Source: Basidiobolus meristosporus CBS 931.73 | Lineage: Eukaryota > Basidiobolomycota > Basidiobolomycetes > Basidiobolales > Basidiobolaceae | Direction of reading: 5' to 3' | NCBI GenBank assembly: GCA_002104905.1 | Contig: MCFE01000376.1 | Coordinates: 20,517-84,516 of the forward strand | DNA: 64,000 nt | Shown: piece after piece, positions 1 through 10,733 of the stretch | Layout: the number at the start of each line of letters is the position of its first letter | Numbering within the stretch: the stretch's first letter is position 1 | The notes under the pieces: generated by a model | Told to the model about the DNA's origin: nothing | Database searches by the model: none | Seen by the model: only the letters and a program-made list of their open reading frames with translations | Made by a program: the position numbers and the translations under genes

Positions 1-1871
1 CATTCGCTAGTTTGTTTTGCTGATGTCAGATAGCGGAAGTGGAGTCAATCAGCCAAGCCCAACTAACCAAAATACTTGCGAACTACGGCTTGGTCAGCCA
101 ATGCATCTTGGACGAGCCCGTTCGTCAACAGCGATACGACGGTTTCTTGGTAGTCCAGCAAGCGCTTGCAATGGTTCAGAACCTGGTACAGAGTAGCATG
201 AGTACAATAGCGGTGTAAAGCCTAGGCGTGCTTACTCACATTACTGGTTAATTCATGAACAGTACCGTCCTTGGATAGCTCGATTTGTCTAGCAGCAGAG
301 TTCTGAGGGGGAAGAGGACGTTAGGATTGGTTCCCTGGGGGGGGGGAATACACACATACTCGAATATCTTCCAAAAATTCTTCAAACGAGCGGATGGCCA
401 CTGTACGGAAGGTCTTCCACAAGTCATTGAGTGAGTTTTGCTGGCTTCCCGTTTTCTGGCAGAGCAATCTTGGTCACCAAGGTGAACTGGGGATGATCGG
501 AAGATAGCCTACTTACCGCGAGAATGCGCTCAAATTGCGGCATCTCACTCTGGAAGTTTTCAATCACATCCAAGAGCATGAATATTCCGGCCTGGATATT
601 TCTTCGAACTTGAGTTACCAGGGTCTCTCCTGTCTCTATGTACTGCTTCAATGAAGGAGCCACAGTGTCGCGGAAAGTGTTTTGGATGAAATTCTCTGGC
701 ATCAGCTTCTGGACAAGTATGTATTCTGTCTATAGAGCATGGTGTGCGTGAATCTCTGTGTACGTACACATCCTCAAGCGAACACAAGACAAACCTCTAA
801 AGCCTTGATGAGGACTTTGGTCATTAGGATCATTGGACTCGTTCCTTGTTGGTATGTTTTGGCTGATTCTCTAGAGCCCGAGCTGACAGTTTGACTAATG
901 GCCGAGAAGGATTTTACCAAGTAGTTCGAACGGATGTCGGAATATATCTTGGATAACTCCACTCTCATGTCTATGTCAGACTCTGAGTTGGAAAGGTATA
1001 CGCAGAGATTCGAGAGTTTCTGCAATTCGCTGGGTGCGATAATGGGAATGTCTGGTTACGGAATATCAGTAATCTCTCAGGTGGCTATATGAAGTTCATG
1101 GAAACAACCTTGGTCGACGTACTCCGTTGGATCGATTTCAGTGGTATTTGCTTGTAGTCCTTTGCGAAATAGTTCCTTCAGTTGTTGAAGTGCGACTTTC
1201 AATAATTGTTTCTACACAATGCTCGTATCAGAGTAAAAGACTAGTTTGGTATATTGCACAGACTCTACTACCAATTGAACCATCACTTTTTCAGCACTCT
1301 TCAGTCGAGTTTGGGAAAGAAAATGAAGGGCATTCTTGACATTGTTCATAGATTGGTAGTATGGCATAAGATTGTTGTCATCGGGACTGTTCAATATCGA
1401 GCAAACGGTTCAGAATAACTTTGCCCATTGCGCAGCAGTAGGAAACTTGCTTACCCAGCCAAAATAACTTTCTCTTCACGGACAGCTAGGTCGAAATATT
1501 GCAGGATGTTTTCTACCGAGTAAGTGGTCCTGTCGAGATCTTAAACAAGGTCAAGAATGTTATTTCCTGTAGTCAGTGTGATGATGAGTAAAGAGCTTCT
1601 TCGTAAGGATACTGTCCACAACGCGGGAGAGTTTTTGTGTGGATTTGTGAATGGGCAATATCGAAGCCTCAAGTTTAAGGAGTCTATCGTCGAAAGACCG
1701 TAACATTCCAACCTTTCAGTTCACGTTGAGTTAACTGCTACAGGGTAGGTAAACAAATGAGAGTACCGTAGTGTCAGTCAATAGGTCTGCGCGACGTAAG
1801 CTATCTTGGAGAAATTCCAACTCCGCTACATCCTCGTCAATTTTTCGTTGTTGCTCATGTTTATGTTTCAT
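1..1871 (-). CDS. EXO70: Exocyst complex subunit Exo70 (3' end beyond window)
   Basis: Exo70 is a rod-shaped exocyst subunit that binds plasma-membrane PI(4,5)P2 and Rho GTPases to tether secretory vesicles. Reading leftward, the first exon holds a coiled coil like the family N-terminus (EFLQDSLRRADLLTD). Further exons encode DLMPYYQSMNNVKNALHFL near 1.35 kb, KIYSDIRSNYLVKSF near 0.9 kb and the region around MLLDVIENF near 0.57 kb. Near 0.25 kb comes DGTVHELTS, a conserved Exo70 signature, then LLDYQETVVSLL. Several short introns separate these pieces; one contains a run of nine G near 342-350. I start at the ATG at 1871; the open frame extends upstream but only with non-ATG codons. The C-terminal membrane-binding domain lies outside the window. 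The family call is seen by motif recall, without an alignment. Confidence 0.86.
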
Positions 1872-2466
1872 CTTTATCGGATGATGCCAAGTCCAAGTGT
1901 CGTGAAAATCGAATACGTTTTTCTCTATCAAACAGTGTTGAGAAACTCAGTCACGGCATGGCTCATCATTTCTTAGGTGATAATTGGACCAATGCACGAG
2001 AAGCAGTAAACGTTTTGTGTAAACTACGCTGTAGCTGCTTAAGCAAGATCAACCACACAAATTACCAAAACTTGGTTTCGAGCATAATATTTATTCCGAA
2101 AATCCGAATATAACCGGTCTCTGGATTTTGTTACACCATTCGGTAGACATAAAGAGACCTTCGCCTCCTCATGACATGAATCATATCCTCAGTATTGAAC
2201 TAAACCAGTACTAATAGCAGATGGCTCTTCTTCAAACTCGTAGGGTTTTTCGACTGGTTCTCGCTGGGTTGCATAATTGGTGTCGGTTGATCACCCTAGA
2301 CATTGATGTGAGCAACCCAGATTACGGAACTGAATATCTTTATTTTGGCCCGTTTCTGGACATTCAGATATCCACCTCTGCTCAGAGCCTCTGGAGCGAG
2401 ATGCCGGTCACTCGAACATTCAGTAAAGGCCTCATTAAGAGTATATCTGCCAACAATGCCTAAAGT
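1872..2466. other. Intergenic region, divergent promoters
   Basis: This AT-rich stretch separates the minus-strand Exo70 start from the plus-strand RING ligase. An 80-codon plus-strand open frame (2221-2463) lies inside it, but I see no family resemblance and it ends in a stop just before the ligase start. I see no repeat or RNA gene. Confidence 0.5.
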
Positions 2467-3483
2467 ATGTTAACAGGGGAGTCGGGCACGGTGTTCAACT
2501 CCAAACTAAACCTCCGCACATCGTCCCTGAAACTACACAAATCCTCCGGCATGGACTCATATGCATTATCGTTTACCTTCGACACGAGAGATGAGTGCTG
2601 CATTCAATTGCACTGGGTAGCAAAGGAGTGTCAAAGTCCCCAGGCAGGAGCCTAGTATGGCAGGATCAAGATATTTTTTATTCAACCCATTATAGTAACC
2701 AAACCCTAGTCTCGAGCAGAAATACCCGGATTCACCCTCCTCAGTCACCTACTCCTCAGGAATGGCACAGCAATTTCTGTCCTCGGAAGATCAATTGTTG
2801 CAGGTGAGCAAATACCGATTCGACGAGCTAGTAATGCAACCCAAGATCAGCGATTTCCGAAACCCCCCTGTTCTAACGGTGGATAACCAAGACATATCCG
2901 AATCCGTGGATCAGGTCTGCCAGGAGCTTGGGGATGTCTGGTACCCACTCGTGATAACTATGGTGACAAAAGGTACAGCAACCCTACACATCCCCGCAAT
3001 CCCCAAACGCCGCTAATGACATAAATCAGACACGCCCCATATGGCTCTCCTGACCTTTTGCAACCTCGTTGCAAACGATGAGCATGAATATGAGATTCAG
3101 CCATTGAAGCAAAAGCTCTATGTACTTTTCGCAACCTCCTCCGGCGCGCGTTTGTGTACTAACTCTTATCCTTAGATCGAAGATACTGCCTTTCTGGTAC
3201 AAAAGATATATGGCCGGTCACAGGCCGACCAAAAGGATGAGTTCGTAAGAAACGAGGCCAATGAATGCACCATTTGCTTGTCCGACGAAATCACCACTGC
3301 TCTACTCCCTTGTCGGCATTCTTGCCTATGTAAGGAATGCGCTGAAGATCTACGATCTAGATCCAATCGTTGCCCTATATGCCGTCGAAGTAAGTCCGTC
3401 CGTCCATATGCCCTCCATGTGCGATGTCGCCAACCTGGTTTCTCAATCTAGCCTTTCATTCCATGTTGCTGATCACTCCCTGA
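2467..3483 (+). CDS. MGRN1/LOG2-type RING E3 ubiquitin ligase
   Basis: Related to mahogunin (MGRN1/RNF157) of animals and LOG2/LUL ligases of plants. These have a 'domain associated with RING' followed by a C3HC5 RING finger that recruits E2 enzymes. Five exons fit: introns 2655-2709, 2973-3029, 3122-3175 and 3390-3451, all GT-AG and 54-62 nt. Family landmarks in order are SLKLHKSSG..YALSFTFDTRDE (MGRN1-like SLRLVR..YSLEFTFD), GMAQQF, then EYEIQPLKQKL, which parallels SVKPLKQKQ of MGRN1. The RING is ECTICLS..LPCRHSCLCKEC..CPICRR. The protein ends shortly after, at TFHSMLLITP, matching the family's PFRALLQI. The ATG at 2467 has an in-frame stop 9 nt upstream; a missed 5' exon is possible because animal homologues are longer at the N-terminus. 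Such ligases are rare in yeasts. Confidence 0.85.
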
Positions 3484-3631
3484 TCCTCGAAGCAACAAGA
3501 TGTATGACGGATTCAAATGCAACGGATATTTTATTAGAAAAATGCAACAGTCGAGTAAATAAACAATCTGCAAAGAGGAAACGGATGACTGGTATATATA
3601 CTCTTGGACCTCTTATTGTTCGTGATCATGT

Positions 3632-4394
3632 CTATGCAGATGGCTTCTCCTTGGACTCTTCCTCGGCTTCAGGGGAAATGATGTTCTCCTTGATAAGAAG
3701 TTGCTCCAATTCTCCGGATTGATGCATGTTCAGCATAATGTCGCATCCGCCAACGAACTCCCCTTTGATGTAGACTTGGGGGATGGTTGGCCAGTTGCTA
3801 GATTAAATCTGTACTTAGTTTTGAATGAACCAGCTGAACTACTTGGATGATGCTTACGAGTATTCTTTAATGCCATTTCTGAGCTCAGGATCCTCCAAGA
3901 TATTGAAGGATTTGATGTTCTTCACGCCTAGAGAGTAAGGTTGTCAGTTAACCAAACGAATTGAACTAGACCACAAGTATATTTACCATGAACATCAAGA
4001 ATAGCTGCAACAGCCCGGCTGAAACCGCACTATAGACTGGACTTTAGTAAACAAGCCTGAGAAAGGTGTAGCAATTGAGTGGCTTACCATGGGCTCAGCA
4101 GGAGTACCTTTCATGAAAAGACAAACATCGTTTTCTTTGATGGCCTACGGTTACAAAGCTTGTGTTGGTCGGGAGAGGGCAGCACGTGTGGTGTACTGTT
4201 CTTACCTTGTCGATAGATTGCTTGAGATCGTCAGAGAGGAATCTAACAGAGACTGCAGATTGGGGGCCAACAAGGAATTGCTTGGTGAAAAGGCTGGGGC
4301 GAGCAGCCTAGAAAAGGGAATAAGTTTACGGAGTACCCAAGTATGACCTACAAATTGCGCATACCAAGCGAGAAGTCAGGCGGAGGGCGTTCAT
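3632..4394 (-). CDS. GRX5: Mitochondrial monothiol glutaredoxin (Grx5 type)
   Basis: Grx5 passes Fe-S clusters from the mitochondrial ISC scaffold to target proteins, using a CGFS active site with glutathione. The CGFS motif is present: its Cys follows directly on an intron acceptor near 4033 (the exon before ends in MKGTPAEPM, the next begins [14 protein letters not shown]). Further family motifs are [16 protein letters not shown], then [20 protein letters not shown], which supplies the TIPQVY cis-proline loop and the GG-D glutathione site. The first exon ([10 protein letters not shown]) and the following basic stretch look like a mitochondrial presequence. About five introns of 50-75 nt interrupt a protein of roughly 150 residues. 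The gene converges on the RING ligase with 148 bp between the two stops. Confidence 0.92.
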
Positions 4395-4923
4395 GGCAAA
4401 TGTACTGCAAGGTGTACGTTAGGAGTGACGGGGAGTGACGGGGAGTGAATGAGGGATAAAATGCTTTTACCATTCGGCCAACTGGGGTGGAAAATCTCTG
4501 CATGGGGCCGAAATTTTGCGGATTTCCATCTCAGCTGCGGACAGATTCGAGATACCCCATACTAATTTAGAGTCGTGGTCACAGAAATCGATGGTTGATC
4601 TTACAAGGAATCAGGGATTGAACTTGAGGACAGCGCATGAAATGAAAAGCGCAACATGTAGAGAACACCACAGCAGGTCACTGGTGAATTTTCGGCCACT
4701 AACGAACCTTCAATCATAGGTTTCACAATTAAGACAACTTTTGTCTATGTTCCACAATATCATTTGCTTCATAATGTAGGCTCCCATCACTTTGCATGAA
4801 GATCCCATTGCGATTGGTAATGAGATCAAATAGAGTCTGACACGAGAAGGTCGCAGGGCAAAAGAGTGCACAGCTATATATTCGCACTTCCTCCTGGCCT
4901 GTGGATACCAACCTTTCTTCCAA

Positions 4924-5880
4924 ATGGACGACGACGCAAACCTCGCTAAATTCTCGAAGGAATGGTTTGTGGCCATTAATTCCGCCATGGTTGTCTATTC
5001 CTTCACGATGGTCGTGCACTTCAGCAATGCAATTGTTGCCCTAAAATTGTTGATGAAACATCCCAAAGAACTACTTTTCATTCTTTGCTTTCTGCAGGGC
5101 TTCTTCGCCATCATGTGCCATCTATCCCGTATTACTGATTACCTTACAGTCACGAATTGTGCGTTCAAAGCCTATTTCAACCCTTTCATCTACTTTGTAA
5201 ATACCTCCTTGATCTTGGTGATTTTTTATATGCGCTGCTATTCCTCTTTCACGAGACTCCGCTCGTTTTTATTGATTGTGGCGCTTTCAGCACTCATGGC
5301 TAAACTGGCCACCATGGTCTTGTACCTGGGAACTGTAGGATCTACCACCGGGCCGTATAGGGAATGTATCTATAGCCCCTCCGTACTAGCGCTCAGGTCG
5401 ATCATCCTGGTAGAGCTCGCGAACAATGTGTTTCTACTACTGTGGTGGAGTGTCTTTGTGCTCTATGCCATTTTTGGGCGCAGCCAACCTTGCTTTGAAG
5501 CGTTTTCGAGCCATGGCGCTGGCTACACGATGCTAAGCAATGCTTTTTCAATCATAGCTTTTGGGCTGATGATGACCGGCACTCCACCTAACCTCAATCC
5601 CGAGGTTGTTTTCCAGCTAAGATGTAAGTCAGCACTTGTTGGTTGAATATAGCTACTCTGGTTATAACCCTTCTATTCCTTAGGGGCGATAGAGTCCAAG
5701 CTTTGCACAGAGCAGATAACGGCCCTTCACCGCCAGATGCGCGATGGCGTTCTTCTTCCCACTTCATCGTTCTCTACCGCCTCCGGCCCGCTCACCACTT
5801 TCAATACAACTAATATTGGCAATAGATCTCATATTCACATCCAGCCATTTAGCTCACAAATCTCCGCATTGAAATCGTAA
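4924..5880 (+). CDS. Orphan multi-pass membrane protein (about seven TM)
   Basis: Two exons (4924-5623 and 5684-5880; intron 60 nt) encode 298 residues. I count about seven hydrophobic spans: near residues 15-40, 48-70, 85-105, 112-138, 155-185 (with LLLWWSVFVLYAIFG) and 200-220. The N-terminus is acidic and begins MDDDANLAKFSKEW. A hydrophilic Ser/Thr-rich tail of about 65 residues follows the intron. The topology resembles small fungal seven-TM proteins, but I see no DRY, NPxxY or other GPCR signature, so I do not name a family. It has its own promoter, with Grx5 divergent upstream. The translation is continuous across the splice (R-W-A-I-E-S-K). Confidence 0.72.
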
Positions 5881-5991
5881 TCCGAAAGCACCGTTGTTTA
5901 CTTTTGTCATTTTATCTTATTAAAATCGATAAGCAAGCGTCTAGGTTCTGGTGGTAACATTTGTGGCAACATTTACAATACTGAGTGCCAC

Positions 5992-7380
5992 CTATTCTGA
6001 TTCGTGGTCACTCATAGACACGGAGCCGTGTCGGTGCGTCTTCTCCTCTCCATCTGAACCCGATTCAGTCTCAGAGGCATAGTTGGTAATCCTGATATTA
6101 GGGATATCGCTCTGATCCTTATGTCTCTCATTTCCCGAATCAATCCAGCGCTGCATCACGTATTTTGAGCACTTCTCGGCGCCAGGCAGCTCCTAAAAAC
6201 AATTACTTATCTCAACCGAAACCACGGTCACGTTGCGGAAAAGTACCTGGATGTGTTTCGTAATTCCCAGATTGTTAATGCCGTACAGTTGCGGCCCGCT
6301 GGCATGGGTCTTGGCCCCGAATCCTTTCGCCATGATCTCATCAAGCACCTGCTTCCATACGCCACTGGCTGAGTTTGCTACAAACTTACGACCTGGCTGA
6401 TCCTCAGCCGTGACTTGAAACTGGATTCGTATGCAATGTTATGATTGAGTGTCGGTGTCAGGAGATGATTTGAGACTGACCACAGGTGCTTCCCCGCCGT
6501 CCAGTATCTCAGATACGTAAGTGGTTTTCTTGTTTCCATCCAGCATGCTGGTGTAAATCTTCTCACTGTGGAATCCTACGGGCCAGATGAACCGGGGCGT
6601 ATGGTAGGGCTCTCTATCCCAAACCACTTTGCCTGAGTAAATGTTACTACGGGTGTTTGGAGATTCGCGCGAACTTGACGTCTACCCACCAATGTTAATA
6701 ATGGTAACCTCATCTCCCCCTTTGCCTACAGTTACTGGCAATATAAGCTCGCCTTTCTCGTTTTTGGGGAGATGCTAATAAGTTGGCATTTAAAAAACCA
6801 GGTGAATATGACCTGGCAGCTTGGCTTGTAAGAGACACACAACGGTTACCTCAATAGGCTTGGCATCGGTTCGGTCGTCACGTTTCTAATATTGTGGGGG
6901 CGATTTGGGTCAAGTACAATCCGCTGATACGCATGCTAGCAGCACTTACTCCGGTACGTCTTTTGCGTTTCACACTAGGGTCTATACTTCTCCTTGTCTG
7001 TGTCTAAAGATAGATGAATAAAAATCCTATTCGATATTGGACTATTGCTAAATTACACTCTTTTTCTCTCGTTCGTGTTCAGCCTTATGGGCGCGCGTTT
7101 TGTTTCGTGGATCTGGACAAGCAAAGTGGCAGTGTTTAGAGGGTGCTGAGCTATGAGGGGAGCTGGAAAACCCTACCAAGCGAAGGGAATATGGCCTCTT
7201 CCTCGCTTTCGGTGTCAACCTCTGCTTGCTTTTCCGAATCGCTAGAATCTACGCTTCCTTCACTCAAGATTTCCTCCGAGGAGGAACTAACAAAATGTCA
7301 ACCTTCATGGAAGATTCGGTAGTAAAAAATAAAGCTCTGGTTTACGAGAGATCTTCACCAATCTCGGGTCTCAACTCCAT
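5992..7380 (-). CDS. FYR-domain nuclear protein, TBRG1-like
   Basis: FYRN and FYRC motifs pair to form one fold found in TBRG1 and in chromatin regulators such as MLL. Here FYRN is visible near 6.6 kb (YHTPRFIWPVGFHSEKIYTS, then SEILDGGEAPVFQVT). FYRC follows after an intron (SGVWKQVL..GINNLGITKHIQ, then ELPGAEKCSKYVMQRW), as in TBRG1. The N-terminal exon is acidic (MELRPEIGEDL joined to SSSSEEILSEGS by an intron) and the C-terminus is also acidic. At least six introns are needed, and the middle exons around 6.8-7.1 kb (basic KRKRRT region) are only approximately placed. The start at 7380 is supported by clean phase across the first splice. Nuclear location and chromatin role are inferred from the family. 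Confidence 0.78.
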
Positions 7381-7859
7381 CACGAGGTCGAGCAAATGGC
7401 TGCAAGATTGGGGCTTAGCTTGGGAAGGAATAAAAGGGAGAAACGATGGCCAAGTATCCAACCTATTTTCATGGGAGATCTTTTTCAATTTCCTCCCGAT
7501 TTTTTTGTAGGTTGCCGTTAGCGCGTCATTCTCCTTGATTCAACAAAGTGAGTCGCTCCGAGGTTTGGAAATTTGACCGCAAGGGTCAGCATAGTGAGCC
7601 ATTACCTCGGCAGCAGTATAAAAACGACTCCTGATCTTTTGGTATTTTTCTTTATACGCCATTTAAAGAGTTGTGAGTGTCTAGGGGTGAAGCAGGGACC
7701 AGTATAATGTTAAACTTGAATAAAAATTTCTTGACTAAGGTTGTGCTGTGCAAGTGGATAAATCATGCAAACTGCCAGATACACAGAGGATGGCTTTATT
7801 TAGAAATCTATAACAAAAATACCGTGGAAATCCTGATAATGATGGAGGTTGCTCGGGCC
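7381..7859. other. Intergenic region between two minus-strand genes
   Basis: This holds the promoter of the FYR gene and the 3' flank of Trl1. Short plus-strand open frames here are uninterpretable. No repeat or RNA gene seen. Confidence 0.5.
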
Positions 7860-10433
7860 CTATAAAAGGAATACCTCAAGGAGCCCTTCAAGCTCCAAAG
7901 GTGGCTCGATTGCCACAACATGATGATCGGGTATCTGCTTTGGGTGCTCTCCGGATGGGAATACCGAGCGCAGCACTGAGGCTGCTTCATATGGTTTAAC
8001 TTCGTTCGAGATGGTGCCCACTGTGATATGCAGAAGTTTGCTAACTGCTGGCATATTCTCATGGCGAAGTCTGGCCTTCAAAACCATCAATTTGTCATTC
8101 CAAATCAAATGACTCGCTGTCACCGTCACTGACGGCTTTGCATTGTCTTTCATAAAATTCTCGTAATAATCAAACAATTTCTGATCTTTCAGCGATCTTT
8201 GCCCATCTCTTCTATGGACCAAAGTGATATGGTGGGGAATCTTGATGCGATCCTCTGATACCAGCTTGTGGAAAAACGTAGCATCAACATCAGGGTGCTG
8301 AGTGAAATACACCCGAAGTACATCCGGAATGTGATTCAACAATATGGCGAAATAGCCGATCTTCAGGCTCGTAAATGAGTTTTGATCTTTCCTGAAATTT
8401 GGCTTGTAATGAATAGCATGGTGTAGAGCTGCCTTGATCTTTGCTCCTCCAGGCTTCTGTCTATCAAGAAGTGGGCAGAGGGTGTCAAGTGCAGTCTGCA
8501 AATTAGTCTCGGCGTCCGCAAAGGGGTCCAGCTGAATTACTTCTGTTATTAAAGAGTCTGCATCTTGGTTAGGATCCACTGGCACATATTCGTTCAAAAA
8601 TCGGCCAAGGATAGACGGGAATCCTTTGGTTCGCATTGGTGTAAGTGATTGGTGGTTTTCCCCACGCGAAAGCAGTCTTCGATAGACAAGGTCGTATATT
8701 TTGTCGGGGGGATTCGCTCCAATAGACCAATGAACAGCTATAACGCTGGAGCCTGGATACTTGCTGAGAAAAACGTTGGTGAGGCCTTCTCTATTTCCAG
8801 GGATATGGTTGTTTCTACACACAAAATTGTGACTCTTGAGTAACATGCTCAGGTGGATCCGAAACAAGCCAATGCATACTTGTCCGCAAGAACGATGTCG
8901 TTTTGTTCAAATTCAGCCATGACCGCCTTTTCGAAGGCTATCTTTTTCTTTTTCTTCGACCCCAGGTTGTCGTTCTGAACACACTTGAATCCAAACAGCT
9001 TGGACAGAGCCAAGAACAAGGTTGTCTTGCCTAGAAAATACCCTTTCAATACACTGCCATGGGGAATCGATGCTAGCCTTTGTATTGCAGTTACCACATC
9101 CCGGAATCGCGACAGAAAAGATGAGGGTTTTCTTCGGCCCCTTGGGTTTCTCCACCACCAACGACATATTCGGGTTCTTTTTGTATTCCAAAAACATATT
9201 TCGGATCTTAATGATTCCGATCCCTTGAGTAAATGTCGTGAAAAGCTCCGGCTCCGTGTCAAGCATGTATTTCACCCAGATACCATAATCCTTCGTGAGC
9301 TCGTATCTATGTTTGTAGGGCTGTCCTCGGATGATACGAAGAGTAACCTCTCGCCACTCTCGGTACATGAGATATGGCTCATCGTATTTCACCTTAAAGA
9401 AGTGGACCTGGTTCTTATCGGTTCGTCTGCATCTCACAACAAACCCTTCTATAGCGCGACCTTGGTACACTCCACTCTCTCGAATCTCGTCTACGAAAGC
9501 GCGAACCTCACTTACTTGCTCCTTTGTTACCGAGCTCACTTCAAGAAACCCGAACTCCTGGGCACAGGCCCTCACCTCAGCTGAAGTCCACGTGTTGAGC
9601 TTCACCGAGTTGGAGTTAATTCCATGCAGATACATCCCAGAGCTTTCCATCGGATACTCAAGTACATGCTCTTCGAAAGTATCATCACAGAGCTAACAAG
9701 TTGAATTGTTAATGCGGCTTTTCATATTAGTCCCGATAGCCAAAGCCGTATCTCACCTCGAATACTGCAGTGATGTCGTGTTGGTGGAGAAAATCGTCGA
9801 AGTCGTCCAGTGTTTTCCCCTTAGTACGTAGATGCTTTAGCAGCCACTCCTGACCTTTTTCCGAATGAGATATGGTTCGATTCTCATTAGGTCCCCAGGC
9901 GTGCTTGCTTGTTACCAGTAAGCCGCCACTCGGGAGGCTTGAAACAAAGATAATGCAGCCATTCTCTTTAATAGTGACTTCATATGGACCTTGGGTATTT
10001 TGTTGGATCCAGTCCCACTACATAATGTTCGTTATTGACCGTTTCTACACAGGGGTCGCAATGCATATTTTGCTGCGGAATGGTTTGGGAATTGCATTTG
10101 CCATCATACCTCAGTTTGCTTAACCTCACCGATGTTGAAAAACTTATCGTAACCACGAATGACTATTTTGTGATGACCCTCTAGAGTGGTGGTGAATAGC
10201 CCACGGGCCAAGGTTGGAAAGGGGCAAGGATCTTGAGAGTAGAGGTACTCGGTAAACTTCCAACTTGAGATGGCCGTCCCCGAAGGGAGCTCATAAGTTT
10301 TACACCGAACAAAGCGTTTTTCCTTTTTCCCACCAGAGGTTTTTGGCTGACTGAGCTCAAGCAGCTCGTTTATCAGTTTATCTTCCTCGTCGAAGAGCGT
10401 AAGCTGTTCGGCACTCCTTACAATACCATTCAT
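7860..10433 (-). CDS. TRL1: tRNA ligase Trl1 (ligase, kinase and cyclic phosphodiesterase)
   Basis: Trl1 seals spliced tRNA halves and HAC1-type mRNA. It opens the 2',3'-cyclic phosphate, phosphorylates the 5'-OH and ligates via a lysyl-AMP. All three modules are visible. The ligase domain has GYDKFFNIGEV and the nucleotidylated-lysine motif KENGC (near 9.98 kb). The kinase P-loop is IPGCGKTT, interrupted by an intron between GC and GKTT (near 9.09 to 9.03 kb). The C-terminal 2H phosphodiesterase has two H-x-T motifs (HHITLVHR and LLHITVGT). A second intron near 8.84-8.89 kb restores a DKNHNFVCRNNH reading from two frames. The protein is about 780 residues; yeast Trl1 is 827. I chose ATG 10433; the frame upstream has only a TTG. 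The gene is divergent from ORC3. Confidence 0.94.
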
Positions 10434-10733
10434 GGTTGTTAAACCATTGTGCACAGCCAACCTATTTTATAGCAATGATCGATTCCAGCTGACCAATCAC
10501 TCCAATGGGAAAGCTATCATCAAGCTCATTCCATGTGGTGCGCAGCCATCCCAACGCGATAATGGTGAACTATTTAGACTCGTTATATGTAAACAAATAT
10601 ATATCGATGATTCTGAAGGATTTTCAATATTCACCTGTATATATTTATGTATATTTGGAAATATCAGACCTGCGCTTGTCAACATTAAGCCATAAGCCCT
10701 TACCCTAAGACTTGTGGAGCATGAGAAGAAGTC
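10434..10733. promoter_or_regulatory. Shared divergent promoter region of TRL1 and ORC3
   Basis: Only about 300 bp separate the two start codons, so both promoters must lie here. The right half is strongly AT-rich (TATATATTTATG-like runs near 10.63-10.65 kb). No specific binding site can be assigned. Confidence 0.45.

Noticed and set aside
2221-2463. 80-codon plus-strand ORF before the RING ligase
   Set aside because: No motif, no family resemblance and it ends before the ligase start; it cannot be fused to it without an unsupported intron.
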